A stretch of 64,000 bases of DNA from Cornus controversa. Its lineage: Eukaryota > Streptophyta > Magnoliopsida > Cornales > Cornaceae. How positions within the stretch are numbered: position 1 is the stretch's first letter; each line of letters opens with the position of its first letter. Where the stretch lies: positions 45,466,806-45,530,805 of the forward strand of contig CM048848.1 in assembly GCA_026545225.1 (NCBI GenBank), given 5' to 3'. The notes beneath the pieces were generated by a model. That model was not told the origin of the DNA and searched no databases. It saw only the letters and a program-made list of their open reading frames with translations. Shown in pieces: positions 1 through 11,638 of the stretch. A program made the translations under genes and the position numbers.

Positions 1-305
1 ATGTCTCCCGCTCTAGATAATAGGTTCCCATCAATTCGGATCTTGCCTATGTGATTTCCCTTCTAAGCATTCGTAAGTCTATGGAAGAAATTGGTGTTCC
101 GATCCCCTTCTTTCAACCACAGTGCTCTGGACTTCTGTCTCCAAGAAATTTCCTCCATCATTGCAATCTCCCCAAACTCAGCCTTTCATTCCTCCCTTCT
201 GCAAACCTCCATTTCACTAAGGCCCCCTTCCCCCTCCTTACAATCAAGCTCTAATATTTCAGATAGAGCTCTGTTCTTATGCCAATTAAGATTGCCGAAG
301 TCTTC

Positions 306-1183
306 CTAGTTCCACTTTTTAATATCTTCCTTCAACCGCGTTAGTTTATTATGTGTCAATCGGTAGCTGGCGTTGCCCCTACAATCATAGCTTGCCCACC
401 AATTTTGAACTTTATCTTTGAAACCCTCTGCTTTTAACAACATGTTTTCAAACCGGAAAGGAGATCTCCCTCTGCTCAAACCTCCACAATCCAAAATAAT
501 GGGAATATGATCCGAGACCGCTCTAGCTAAAGCTACTTGAGCCACATCTAGAAACTTCTCCTCCAAATCACCAGAAATTAGAAATCTATCGAGTCGAGAA
601 AGTGTAGGATTCTCTTTACCGCTCGACCAAGTATATCGAGCACCTTCCATTGGGAGGTCAATCAGCTGATGAGCGTCGATGAATTCGGAAAACTCCCACA
701 TCGCTAGCGTTCTTCTCCCCCCTGAAGATCTCTCACTGGGATCCCTTATCTCATTAAAGTCTCCTCCCCCACACCACGGGCCTGACCACCTCAATCTAAC
801 AGACTTTAAATCCTCCCACAACCCTCTCCTCTCCACACCCCCAACCGATCCATACACCCCGGAGAAAATTAAGTGGGATCCATCCTCCAAAGAATAGAAA
901 AGAGATAAAGAAGCCTTCCTTTCCACGAATTGACTTTTGAGACCCACCTCTTATCCCAAAGAACCACGATGCCCCCTGCCGACCCTACTGCTTCAAGAGC
1001 CTCCCATTCAATGAATCTACCTCCCCACAAGCTCCTCATCAGTCCATCCGTCACATCAGCTATCTTGGATTCTTGCAGGCATACAATGTGCGCCTCCTAC
1101 CTACGGATTAGGGACTTCACCACTCTCCTATTGTTTGGATCATTTAGCCCCTGGAAGTTCCACGTCACTATTTTAAGCTTCAT
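306..1183 (-). pseudogene. LINE endonuclease domain (decayed)
   Basis: Minus-strand translation from the ATG at 1183 begins MKLKIVTWNFQGLND, the usual start of the endonuclease/exonuclease/phosphatase domain of plant L1 elements. A QES catalytic motif follows near 1085, GGGDFNEI near 780, RLDRFL near 600 and SDHIPI near 515. Together these are the expected acidic and histidine active-site positions of an APE-like nickase that starts target-primed reverse transcription. An in-frame stop follows the VVKSLIRR stretch, and a frame change lies between about 950 and 870, so no full protein can be made. No other host function is suggested. Confidence 0.85.
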
Positions 1184-1259
1184 AACACACTAGTTCTTTC
1201 CCTCTCCCCTCCCCCAACCTACCTCCACTACTCCTCTCTCTCCTCCCACCATTCCTCCC

Positions 1260-2096
1260 TAGAAAGCACGGACACTTCGTATAGGAGTGTCGTGCCCGTG
1301 TCGGACACTCGGACACTTCTCGGACACGTGTCGGACACTCCATAGAAGTGTCCTGGAATTTTTTTTTTTAGGACACGCGGGGGACACGGCGGGGACACGG
1401 CAAGGACACGTGGGGGACACGGCAAGGACACGCAGGGGACACGGCAGGGTACATTTTGTAATTTTTAAAAGTGCAAATAAACCCCTGAACTTTTCCAAAG
1501 TTACAAAAAGACCCCTTTGAACTATTTTTTTAATCATTTCAGCCCCTCATCTTCTAAAAGTTGACATCTTGACCCCTTGAAATAACTATAATGACATATA
1601 TACCATTTAGTATGACTATTATGCCCTTTTCTATATAAATATAGTATTTTCTAAAATAAAAAATTTTAAAAATAAAAAATAGTTAGATAAAATTCCTAAA
1701 TAATAAATTTAGAAACAAAAAAATAAAAAAGCCAATAGAACTTTATTTAACATAAATTCATAATGATTTAATTGGTAGTTTGTATTTAAACTTATTTGTT
1801 TGATATTAGAAAAATGAGTAATATGCAAGATTCTAGTAGTGGATGAATATAATGAACATCCTTTTTGAAAATACATTAATTGTTTGATAATAAATTGAAG
1901 TATTTGTGTGATTTATTATTTTTTATTGTTAGATTTACGGTATTGTAGATATTGGTTAACTTGTTGAATATATATTAATATATTATTTCATAACCGTATT
2001 CCTGCCGTGTCGTGTCCTGTTTTTTTGAAATTTGCCGTGTCGCCATGTCCGTGTCGTGTCGTACCCGTGTCTCGTGTCCGTGTCCATGCTTCTTAG
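1260..2096. mobile_element. Mutator-like MITE, copy 1, with 9-bp target duplication
   Basis: The element starts TAGAAAGCACGGACA and ends in the approximate complement, TGTCCATGCTTCTTAG. It is flanked by the identical 9-mer ATTCCTCCC at 1251-1259 and 2097-2105. Its termini are made of iterated GGACACG / CGTGTCC units, and the middle is AT-rich and non-coding. A 9-bp duplication with long sub-terminal repeats is typical of Mutator-like non-autonomous elements. It sits inside the LINE and is therefore younger. A second copy with its own 9-bp duplication lies at 14821-15343. Confidence 0.85.
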
Positions 2097-2105
2097 ATTC
2101 CTCCC

Positions 2106-2612
2106 ATCATAATTCACATAGGAAATCAGATTTCTAAGTTCTCTTTCCCCCTTTCTAGACGAATTCTTCTTGCAGTTTATTTGATCCCATACTTGCACGA
2201 GTGAGTGAAATGTTTCAAGGTCTAGCCCATCCTCTCTAGCAAACGTGAGACCCATCAACTCTCCCATTTCCTCAGCACTTCTCACAATACTGTCTCCATG
2301 ATCTTCTGCCACAAACGGACTAATGTTTTTATCCTCCATCCTTGCTTCTCTAGCTACTGCCAAAGGGATGTCAACCCCTGGCTCCTCATTGCATTCCCAA
2401 GCTGGTGGGGAAAGGAATAGAGATTCGAGAGCATGCCCTGTTTCGACCTCTTCTTCGCTGTAATTGAATGGAAAGTCCCTCCTTGTCTCTTCTGAAAATC
2501 TGCCGTAACTACTGCAGTCACACACAACTCTCTCCCCCACCTGCTTGGACCTGCCTGTGTTTGTGTCAAAAGCACCAGCCACCTCTGCAGCTACTAGTGA
2601 GTCCTTATCCAC
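2106..2612 (-). pseudogene. LINE sequence upstream of the endonuclease (ORF1/linker remnant)
   Basis: An open minus-strand stretch begins with MDKDSLVAAEVAGAF and runs to the MITE border at 2106. It is acidic, with runs such as SEEEVETGH and SAEEMGELMGL. It lies directly upstream of the endonuclease of the same LINE once the MITE is removed. No zinc knuckle or RNA-binding motif is clear. I read it as the end of ORF1 or the inter-ORF segment of the LINE. The apparent protein past 2106 (to 1983) is MITE sequence and not part of the LINE. Confidence 0.6.
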
Positions 2613-2620
2613 ATGATACG

Positions 2621-3099
2621 CCTATGGTTTTATGAAAATTATGAAAATATCCCATTAAAATTACACTTTGCCCTCAATGAAATTACGAAAGAATCCCACC
2701 ATATACAACTTTGCCCCCACATATATATATTTTTTTTATCTAAACTAAACCCACAGTTATAAATGTACTCAACTTTGCCCTCACTCACATATTTTTCTAG
2801 ATCCATCACTGACTTTACCCAATTTTAAAATATACAAGGAAAGGCCTTTTAAACTTATTCTAAGTTGGTTGATTCACTTTTTAGGCTTCTCTCATCAGTT
2901 TAATTGATTGGTCAGACACGATCTCAAGTACGGGATTCAATTGAAATATTAAATATATAATAACTCTTTTTTAGACTTAATCTAGTTTGGTTAAATCACT
3001 TAGACTGCTCTGTCAAAGTGAATTTTTGATAATTGAACATTGCAGTGGTAGATAATGTAGAAGAATATGGAGACTTCAGTTGATCAATAGTCAACGATA
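2621..3099. other. AT-rich stretch with no recognised feature
   Basis: No coding motif, clear repeat border or RNA gene is visible here. Short repeated phrases such as AAATTACACTTTGCCCTC and CAACTTTGCCC suggest old MITE-like debris. Confidence 0.4.
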
Positions 3100-3530
3100 T
3101 GACAAACTGTTGGGACAGTGGAGAAACACACAGAGAGCTAGACTCAAATAATAAAGTAATCGTACAAAAATAGAAGATTTAACATTGTTCGACACAACCC
3201 GAACTACGGTCATGGATGAGAAGAGATATTCCACTATATTTTTTTCAGAGAAATTCATAATTTAACACTCTACAAGACTCACTTCTTGCCATCAATGTTG
3301 TATTCACTTTACCAACCATGTTGCACATCTCTAATGGTCTTGTGTGGTAGAGGATTTGAAGCCCTCATACACCTAACTGCTCCCTCATGAAGCACATCTC
3401 TCTTATTTCACAAGTTTTAACAAAACTTAAGTATCTATTTCTAAAGTACTTATCTCAATTCTTTGTTAACCAAGGATTACAATTCATTGGAGCCCGAGTA
3501 TACCCCAACAAGAATTTTCCTAAATAAAAT
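3100..3530 (-). mobile_element. Possible LTR fragment
   Basis: The stretch near 3120-3230 (GAGAAACACACAGAGAGC, then AACATTGTTCGACACAACCC) has the look of the R/U5 part of plant Copia LTRs read from the minus strand. The phrase around GTTCGACACAACCCGAACTACG resembles the ACGTGGTTCGGC block in the LTRs at 33.96 and 37.77 kb. No matching partner LTR, primer site or target duplication was found. This is a weak call. Confidence 0.35.
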
Positions 3531-5356
3531 ACAACTCTAAAATAGAAACATAATTAAATTGGAATATGAGACATAATTCACAGCAGAAAGGTTCTTGGAT
3601 GCGTTCTTGCAGCATTTCATGTGATTTTCTACTTGTTAATAGTTACTGAGCATGTTTTTTGTTTTCAATTTTAAAATTTGCATTACAATAAAGGAAAAGA
3701 AAGAAATAAAATAGGGGAATGTAAAAACAACAATAGTTTCACATAAAGGTTCTTATATGGGATGTCAAAAGATCAGTAAAGGCAAGAAGCAAAGGGAGGC
3801 CAAATATTCTATAAGAGCACAAGAGGAGGATCTGATTAGCCTGGTGCAAACCTGATGTTTTTTAATCAGAAAACACTTGGTAATGACAAAGCTAGTTTTT
3901 ATTTATATTTCTTCACCTTTTTAGTTTTTTTTGGAGGGACAAAAGTTAAGATTTGCTGGAGAGACACTGCAATCAACGACTTTTCCTTTTGCCGTTGATG
4001 CTTGTTTCTGGTTAGTGTATCTATTAAACATATTTGATATCTGCATTCTTTTTGTTTCTATTTTCTCCCCTTCACTGCATCACACACTTGCATGGGGAGA
4101 GAGGAGGAGACATTTTTTTTGTTGGGGGGGTGGGGGTCCGCTATCATGTTGATGGTTGAATTAGTTACTATAGTGTTAGGTTAATGTGGTCACTGTTATG
4201 ATACTTTGTATGAGATTGCATAGAAGAATATATATATAGAAGGCATGCAAGATAGTTATGGAAGAAGAATTACAAAGAGGAAGTAAATTTAAATGATGAT
4301 GATTGAAAAAATGCTTAGGAATATTGTTCATTCATAATAAATTGAATTTCATTTTATATCGGGTTGTTGTTGAGATCTTTATGAAAGGGATTTATCTGGG
4401 TTTTTATTTGTCTTCTTTCTATGTTATTTTATTGGTATTGACTATGCATATGAATAATTACCCAGAACGGTGGCTAGATTCACATACATCATTTTTTGCT
4501 CTCATGTCACTGGACCATAATGAAAAATGTAGGATTTAGAAATTACTTGGGCGATAATAAATTTGGAATCGAGGACTTTGTATGGAAACGGGTTTTGATA
4601 ATATGGAGAAAATCTAAGAATAGCTTATTGTGAGAAAAGCAATACATGTTGTGGACACACGGATTTGTTGTCATTCAACTCATTCCATTATTATCCAGAA
4701 TAATTAGGGAACTCTGGAAATAGATTAGGAATTATATGTTGTAATAATGGTATTTGGAAGTATTTGGGATTGTTGTAATGTTTTCTTGATAAATTATTGT
4801 AATATTTTTTTTTAGGTGGAATTATTGTACCTGTAAATAAAATTAGGTTTTGTTCTTTTACCTTAAGAAGTTGGTAAGTTAGAAATTGTTATTGTTAATG
4901 TGGTCAACGTTACAGAAGTGCTTGAGTAGGTTTTCATATAGGGATGCATATGATGCATTTAGAATAGCTTCTCCCCAAAATTGGAGATAGGATGCACAAT
5001 ATCTCACAATAAGGACATTATTTTTGTACAACGTGGTTTAATTTTCTATTTTTTTTTATTTTGGAAGTGGGGACTGATCCACAAAATGATCTCTTCGGAA
5101 GAAACATTGGTATGGGATGAAAATACATATTCATTATGTAATCGCTGTTGCTGCTATCAGTACCACAATGCATATACCTAAAATTCTAGTTGTGCATGTT
5201 TCATGTCTTAGTGGCCATCTTGGGCGTCCAATTAGATAATGAGTTGTGGGTGGAACCACCTAAATTTTCGTGTTGGTGGAATACTTAATCTATGCATATT
5301 TTCATGTAAGCCAAACAGAGTAACTTTGGGAATATTCTAATTTATTTTATTTTCAG
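3531..5356. other. Upstream region of the B3 gene, nothing certain
   Basis: About 1.8 kb of AT-rich DNA precedes the first recognised B3-gene exon. It holds short random open frames only. A 5' non-coding exon is possible, because the coding ATG at 5357 directly follows a good 3' splice-acceptor sequence (TTTTATTTTCAG). No TATA box can be assigned with confidence. Confidence 0.4.
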
Positions 5357-6216
5357 ATGGATCCATTGGCAAGTGCTCCAGAATCAGATGAATTTTGGCA
5401 ACTTTCAGGGAGTCCATACTTTCATATGATTGTAACAAAAACACAGCTCAAACCCTTGTATCAAATGGTGATCACTCTACTCTAGGACTTGTATGATTCT
5501 TTTTTCCTGGGTAATTAAGGAATTGTATGATTTCAATCAGGTGAAGTTTACAACTCATGCAAATGAGCAATGGGATAATCATTTGAATATCAATGAATAG
5601 TGAGATCATCTTAGGTGTTCAACATGGTACATGAAGTGACTATCCAAGCCTTTTGATTTGGTGCATCAAAAAACCAATGGTTAAATTGATGGTTCAAAAA
5701 TTTGAAACAGTTTTATGATATCCATATCACTTGTGTCATGTGTGTGTTTTCTAGTAGAAATATGTTTAAGAGCACATTGTGTCCACTTAATTGGACAAAC
5801 ACAATTTTAAAAAATGCACACATTGAGAAGATCTGCTTTAGTATCACCTGGGGTCATATAATATGATAAATAAGCTTAGGCTAATTTATCAAAGTTCTCG
5901 ATTCTATCAGTTCCTTCCAGCCAAAATGCATCCAGTGCTTCCTCGTGCTACAATTCCTGTGGTTCTCTCCTATCGTGGCAAGAACTGGGAGACGACCTAT
6001 TCTGGAGATCGCAGCAGCAAAAGGTTTGACAACAATTGGAAGACATTTGCCATTGACAATGATCTGAAGTTTGGCGATGCATGTGTCTTTGAACTTGTGG
6101 AATGCAACAGTAAGCATCTCAAGTTCAGAGTTCAAATTCTCCGCGGTGACCTTCCAACTGAATTGCTAGCAAGGGTAAATGGTGAGACTTTGAATACTCC
6201 TATTGTCATTGAGTAG
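5357..6216 (+). CDS. Small single B3-domain protein (REM/VRN1-like), two exons
   Basis: Exons 5357-5467 and 5911-6216 join in phase 0 to give 138 residues. Exon 1 encodes MDPLASAPESDEFWQLSGSP and then the first B3 strand (YFHMIVTKTQLKPLYQM). Exon 2 resumes with FLPAKMHPVLP and continues through the B3 core (VVLSYRGKNW near residues 54-63, KTFAIDNDLKFGDACVFEL near 79-97, LKFRVQILRG near 105-114). B3 domains are plant DNA-binding folds, so a nuclear transcriptional role is expected; the target is unknown. The protein is short for the REM group, which often has two or more B3 domains, so this may be a truncated paralogue. The donor GTGATC is weak, and the ATG abuts an acceptor-like CAG, so an upstream exon is possible. 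Reading exon 2 from an ATG at 5863 would lose the first strand and is less likely. Confidence 0.8.
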
Positions 6217-6649
6217 GATCTCCCATCTTTTTCTGGGACTTGTCTAGTTCTAGTAACAGATTCTGGCAAGGACTTGTTGGAATTTAACTCCTTGTTTTCT
6301 TTTTTGACATGTATATATGCACCTGGGTTCGAATTTTTTCTACCTTGCTTTCATGTTCGGTGCACAGTTTGCATGGCTATACTATTACTGTTTTTGTATC
6401 ACGGTGTGCGCGGGTACGCATTGTACATCTGTATTGTCACTATTGACATCCATAGCGTGGAGGAGCTCAAGTGACGTTGCATACATCTTGTATTATATAG
6501 GTGAGAAAGATTACCATAATCTTTCATGATCGTATATTATTGGTAGATACTATCTTAAAACTTAAATATTTATATTATTCATTTATTGGTAGTCACAATT
6601 ATTGAGCCAAACACTTGCATATCATTCATAGTGGTAAAATTTTAGTGAA

Positions 6650-7440
6650 GAGTTTTCAATTGAGTATTTAATTTCTAACTTTATGTATGTGAGCTTTAAT
6701 TTGTGTATTTATCCATTGAGGATATTCTTCATTGTATTCAAATTCTTATCTACCTTTGAGAGGAAGACCAAGTGGTGCATTTGGCAAGGAAGACCAAGTG
6801 GTTGGTTTGGCAAAGAAGTTTTGGTGAGCTGTTCACTGTAGCAAAGAAGCCTAAGTGGTTTACTTGGCAATTATAACGGTTTGCTTTTCACCCTTAAAGG
6901 AAGCTGGAATCTTCAGGAGATGCTCTTGAGGCATGAACGTAAGCGGAAGATGTTGAACCATGTAAAAATCACGATGTTGCTTGGTTTGCATTTCTCTATG
7001 TTTAATATCATTATACTTTATTTATGAATGTTATGAGTCTATGTGCTTTAATTCATACAAGAAGGATGTGATGAATGTTTGGAATATGCTGATTGATTGA
7101 GTATTTATTTGATTGTCTACTTGCCAATCAAGTTGCATACTATGTATTTGATAGAATGTGCAATTATCATTTTCATACACTACAAGTATGTGTATAAATA
7201 TTATGAGACTTATTTATTGACAAATATACATTCAAAGAAGTGTGAGATAAGTGAATTGAATAAATTGTTATTGCATAATAAAGAGGCATTGAAAATATAA
7301 ATCTTCCTTAATCATGAATACATGCTTGAGTGTTTAATATACTCATATAAGATTTAAATTTTATAATAATATGTTCAATTGCTAAATCAATCTGCACACC
7401 AATTGTTTAACAAAAGTTCAAACAAACTTAGTTTTGTTAA
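6650..7440 (+). mobile_element. LTR fragment, family 2 (SIRE-like Copia LTR), copy 1
   Basis: This segment aligns by eye with 11.77-12.5 kb in the same orientation. Shared phrases include AAGCCTAAGTGG / AAGCCCAAGTG, TGCTCTTGAGGCATG and GATTGATTGAGTATTTATTTG. The repeated 'aagaccaagtggt...ttggcaa' wording and the two copies elsewhere identify it as an interspersed LTR-type repeat. Neither end shows a clear TG/CA border, so it looks like a truncated LTR. It lies just downstream of the B3 gene and may have replaced its 3' flank. Confidence 0.6.
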
Positions 7441-7466
7441 ATCACTCCAATTCGCAATTCAAAAAA

Positions 7467-7489
7467 AAATATATATATATATATATATG
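7467..7489. repeat. (AT)n microsatellite
   Basis: A short uninterrupted TA dinucleotide tract. Confidence 0.9.
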
Positions 7490-7964
7490 ACATGGTAACA
7501 TGATCAACTCTTATAAACTTAATATAATTAAAAGACAAGTCTTAGTTATATACAAATATATAAAATAAATCGATTTGTCTGATATTACTATTCTGTTCTT
7601 TATGCTATTACTCAATTACCGTCTCTCTCTACGCAACTCCTCAATTACCGTCTCTCCTTCTGTCTACTGCAGAGGTTTAATGAATATAGATAATCTATTT
7701 ATTTCAAAAAATATTATATATATATATAAAAATAAAATATTATATCAAACTTTTATAGAGAAACATATATGGGATAGTTGAGGAATATAAGGATCCTTTT
7801 TTAATTTAAAGGTCTCCTATTTTATCTCCATCACCTATTATTTCAAATTAAAATAATATAGCTATACACGTGCACTATATAATTTTTTTTTATATGGATA
7901 TTACATAACACCACCAATCATGCAAGAAAAATTGTTGCCTTCAAAAAATTTCTTTGAACATATA

Positions 7965-9570
7965 AAATGAAATAACATATAGGCAAACTGATAAAAAGTA
8001 AACAACAACCAAAATCAGAGCAATAGTCATCGAATTTTCACAATTTTTAATTTAATAAAAAAAATATAATGTTGCACAACCATAGTATCAATTTTAAGGA
8101 GACCTCTCCCACAAGAGAAAAAAGAAAAACAAAAGTGTTTATATATACATATATAATTTTAAGAAAAATCATTTACAAAATCTGACCTTTGCTTGCCCAA
8201 AAAGATTTACCATTTAACAATAACCTTTACGGCTAGTTTGGATTGATGGAATTGGAAGGAAAGGAAAAGAAAATAAAGGGGATGATAGTGTTTATTATGT
8301 TTGGTTTGTTAAAAATGAGAGAAAAGAAAGGATTAGGAGTGATCCCTCCGAATCTCTCATATGCTATTCTCTCAAACTCTCAAAAATGAAAAGATTTGGA
8401 GAGAAAGGATAAGGTTTAACTAAAATTTTCTTAAGACCAAAACTAACCATAACATTTTAAAAGACAGGAGCATGATAGCTAATAAAAAGAGATATGATAG
8501 TAAATTGTTTAAAATGTTATCTTTTCTTTTCTCTCGTTTAGCTTTTCCAAATAAGAATATTATCATTTCCTTTCTTTTTTTTCATAATTTATCCAAACAT
8601 GAATACAAGTTTTTGCTATCCTTTCTTTTCTTTTCTTTTATCTCATAATTAATGTTATCATTTCTTTTCTTATTTCTTCTGTTTATCCAAACAAAGCCTT
8701 AACAAACCAGTAACAACTCACTACATACATACCTTATCATGTATATAGAATCAATATAATGAATTTGTAATAACAAAAAGAAATTGGTTCAGGATCTTAC
8801 AATTTTGACAGAAACTGTCTCAAAACCATTGAGTTAGCTAAAAGAGAGAAAACAAAGAAAAAATATCACAGAATTAGCAAGGCACAAAGAGAACTTGACT
8901 AAATAAGAATCAAAGAAAAATAAACAGAGATGCAGATAGATTTCACCAAAGAGAAAGAACCAAGTAAAGTGTATATAAAATTTGAAGTGTTCACATGTTA
9001 CATATAGCACAATATGTATAATCAGATGTGTAAAAATCTGAATTGAGTAAGATACACTAAGAAAGAAAAAAAAAAGAAGAAATGATACAACATATAAACA
9101 AACCAATAAAAAGTAAACAGTAGCCAAAATCAAACCAATAGTCGTCAAATTTTCACAATTCATAATTTAATGGAAAAAAAAACATAATGTTGCAATCAAC
9201 CTTCAATTAACCAGTAACAACTCACTGCATGCATATTTTATATATATGTATACGTGTATAGAATCAATATAATGATTTTGTAATAACAAAAAGGAATTGG
9301 TTCAAGATCTTACAATTTTGACAGCAACGATCTCAAAACTATTGAGTAATTGAAAGAGAGAAAATAAAGAGAAGAGATCACAAAATTAGCAAGGCACAAA
9401 GAGGACATGAAGAAATAAGAAAATAAATAAATAAACACACACATAAAGTTCACCTAAGAGAGAACCAATTAAAAGTGTGTATAAAATTTTAAGTATTCAC
9501 ATATTGCATATAGCACAATTATCGATCTATAACCAAATGTGTAAAAATCCAAAACCAATTGCTGATTTCA
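7965..9570. repeat. Old tandem duplication of a non-coding unit (two copies, one with a MITE)
   Basis: Copy 1 (about 7965-9055) and copy 2 (about 9083-9570) share long blocks in the same order. Examples are AAAAAGTAAACA...CCAAAATCA, CACAATTNNTAATTTAAT, CCAGTAACAACTCACT, AATCAATATAATGA and GCAAGGCACAAAGAG. Copy 1 is longer because a MITE lies at about 8230-8700. At the matching place copy 2 reads continuously (CAACCTTCAATTAACCAG). No protein-coding potential is evident in either copy; open frames such as 8834-9163 on the minus strand are low-complexity. Confidence 0.75.
8230..8702. mobile_element. MITE with GGCTAGTTTGGAT / ATCCAAACAAAGCC ends
   Basis: The left end GGCTAGTTTGGAT and the right end, complement GGCTTTGTTTGGAT, form an inverted repeat. 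The interior is AT-rich and non-coding, with AAGGAAAGGAAAAG-type tracts mirrored by CTTTTCTTTTCT. The paralogous copy at about 9195-9215 lacks the insertion, which is good evidence for a mobile unit. The target duplication appears to be 3 bp (TTA-like) but is not clean. Confidence 0.65.
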
Positions 9571-10243
9571 TTTAATGAACATGTTAATGGATGGATTCAA
9601 AAAATGGTGAAATAAATAGAAAAAATGAAATAAATTAGCCTAAGAAAAAAATAAGAAGGGAAGATTAGATTAAAATTTGATCAAATATGTTCTAAAATTT
9701 AAAATAAAACATACATTTTCAAAAATAGGGGTTTTTGTTGCAATTTGATTCACATGAACTAGATACGAATTGTGAGATATTTTATTGTAACTGGCAAATT
9801 CAGTGTCAAAACTAAGTTGATCGAGTTATAATTGTTGACCTCAAGGTTTCAACTTAAGGTTATTTGAGTGATTTTGATGATAAAAATCTATTGTGGTATA
9901 GATCTAATAAGTTTACTTAAGTATTCATTTTACAAGGTATCAAATTATCTCACGTATCTTAAAGACTTTGGACTTCAAAGAGCCTTCCAAGAAGATATAT
10001 TAAGTCACATGATCATAGAACTCAAATATCAAAAATCAATATCAATGGCAAAGTTGAAGTATTTCCAAGCTTGATAGAACCCAAAAGATTAAAGATTTGA
10101 AGATAAAAAAAACTTAGACGAAAATTATAAAAGGGGCCTTTTAATATTTAATATATTTATATCAAATAATAATTAATAATATTTATTTAAAAATTATTTT
10201 TCTTGCTTTTTGAGATGCAAAGTTACTAATTAGATTTTTGTAT

Positions 10244-10456
10244 TCAAGTTTTGTTAAAATATCTTTTTTCAATAGATAATATAGCGAGTCCATTTAATCT
10301 TTCTTGTGACATAGTTGATCTTAGATGTGATTTTATCAACTTTAACTTCGAAAAACTCCTTTTTGCTGCAGCAACAATTATAGGTATTGTAAATAATATT
10401 CTGTAAGCAATGCATGCATTTGGAAAAGAATCTAGTCTTTTTATATAATTTAACAT
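10244..10456 (-). pseudogene. hAT transposase C-terminal dimerisation domain
   Basis: The minus-strand product contains FPNACIAYRILFTIPIIVAA, then AKRSFSKLKLIKSHLRS and MSQERLNGLAILSIE. These match the C-terminal dimerisation region of plant hAT transposases of the TTF-type zinc-finger group. The normal Ala-Glu-Arg-Ser-Phe-Ser core reads Ala-Lys-Arg-Ser-Phe-Ser here. Only the last 70 residues are open; upstream the frame is broken by many stops, so it is a fossil. Confidence 0.85.
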
Positions 10457-11577
10457 TTCAATTGGAGTATTTGTTTCTATTTGTAAAATTTCTTTTAAAT
10501 TATTTAATTATGAAAATAAATCTATATCATCAATATCAGAAGACTCATCATGTTTTCATCTTTAGGAAAATTGAATTCATTATATCTAATTGGACCATTT
10601 TCTACTAATAAATCCCTTACTTTTGTATAAATATTTTTCCATTGTCCACGATCATAGATATTTGTGGGAATTGAATATGATTTTTAATTAAAATCTTCAT
10701 TTTTTTTACTTGTTTCACTTTTTTTCAATTTTTTTTTATGTTCTTCATAAAGAATTTTCTTATCACACATTTGATTATAATTATGAATAAAGTCACAAAT
10801 ATCTTTTTCTTTCATTATTGTACAGTCTTCTAATTCTTTTAGATGACTTTGTTGTTCTTTTGTAGAATTTTCACCTATTTTTTTTGTTATTTGATTATTA
10901 GGGTTAACAAATTTATCACGAGTTTCTTTTTGAGATTAAATTAGTTTATCTATTCTTTTTTTCTTTTTAATTTTTTCATATCCCAATTCATACTTTCTAG
11001 TATACATATTCTGATATCCAAATTCTAATATTATAAATAACAATAATTACAAAAACAATATACAATTTTATGATAACAAAAAATAATAAGACTAAAAAAT
11101 AATTTAAATTAAAGAACAATATAACCTGATATTAGAAAAATTCACTATAATGCTCCTTAATTATTTTGTAGCTAGTAGCTTGAAATCTTCCAATAATTTT
11201 ATAGCTATGATGAGTGAGAAGAAAAATATGTTGCAATGAGAGACTGAGAGAAGAGAAAGATGGAGATTGGAGAGTCTGTGAAAGAATAGAAAAGATAAAC
11301 ATTGCAGAGAAAGAAAAAAGTCAAAAACGTGTAAAGGGAAAAAAAATTAATAGGAGATGACAAGTTTTTCAATTTCCTAAAATTCTTGGTTAGTGTATCG
11401 GTTAGTGTAAAAGTCAAGTGTTAGTATATATTAAATATAGTATTTTGGCAGGTGTAATGAGAGGAGAGAGGGAAATTGCCATATTAGTTGGGGTTTAATA
11501 ATAAGAGAATTTATTTTAAAATAAGTCTAATAATAATAGATTATTTTAGAAAGTTTTATAATATAAGGATTTTTTTT

Positions 11578-11638
11578 GGGGGGGGGGGGGGGGGCTTCTA
11601 TTGGCTGGTGCCTTAGGCGAACGCCTAAGGCACCAGCC
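11578..11638. repeat. G17 run followed by a perfect 17-bp-arm hairpin
   Basis: Seventeen consecutive G (11578-11594) precede GGCTGGTGCCTTAGGCG (11603-11619), a 2-nt AA loop and the exact complement CGCCTAAGGCACCAGCC (11622-11638). GC-rich, self-complementary 'GCCTAAGGC' ends are typical of the sub-terminal region of one group of plant hAT elements. The structure would fold strongly in single-stranded DNA or RNA. Confidence 0.85.

Larger units (their letters stand above)
1..2620 (-). mobile_element. L1-type LINE retrotransposon, 5' part, split by a MITE
   Basis: Reading the minus strand from about 2612 leftwards gives a plant L1-type LINE. An acidic N-terminal segment (2612-2106) ends shortly before an apurinic-type endonuclease (1183-306). 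The linker that normally precedes reverse transcriptase continues to the window edge, with a recognisable motif of the type [12 protein letters not shown] near 240-200. The reverse transcriptase lies outside the window. A Mutator-like MITE separates the two coding parts. Stops and frame changes show a dead copy. The same LINE family recurs at 47.1-44.2 kb, and the two linkers can be aligned by eye. The family assignment rests on motifs in the sequence; the exact 5' end is uncertain. Confidence 0.85.

Noticed and set aside
3931..4152. Plus-strand frame of 73 codons as an upstream B3-gene exon
   Set aside because: No B3 similarity, no good splice links to 5357, and low-complexity G-runs at its end.
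8834..9163. Minus-strand frame of 109 codons resembling a membrane protein
   Set aside because: Its Phe/Leu-rich product comes from A-rich plus-strand DNA in an old duplication; the second copy of the duplication does not keep the frame.
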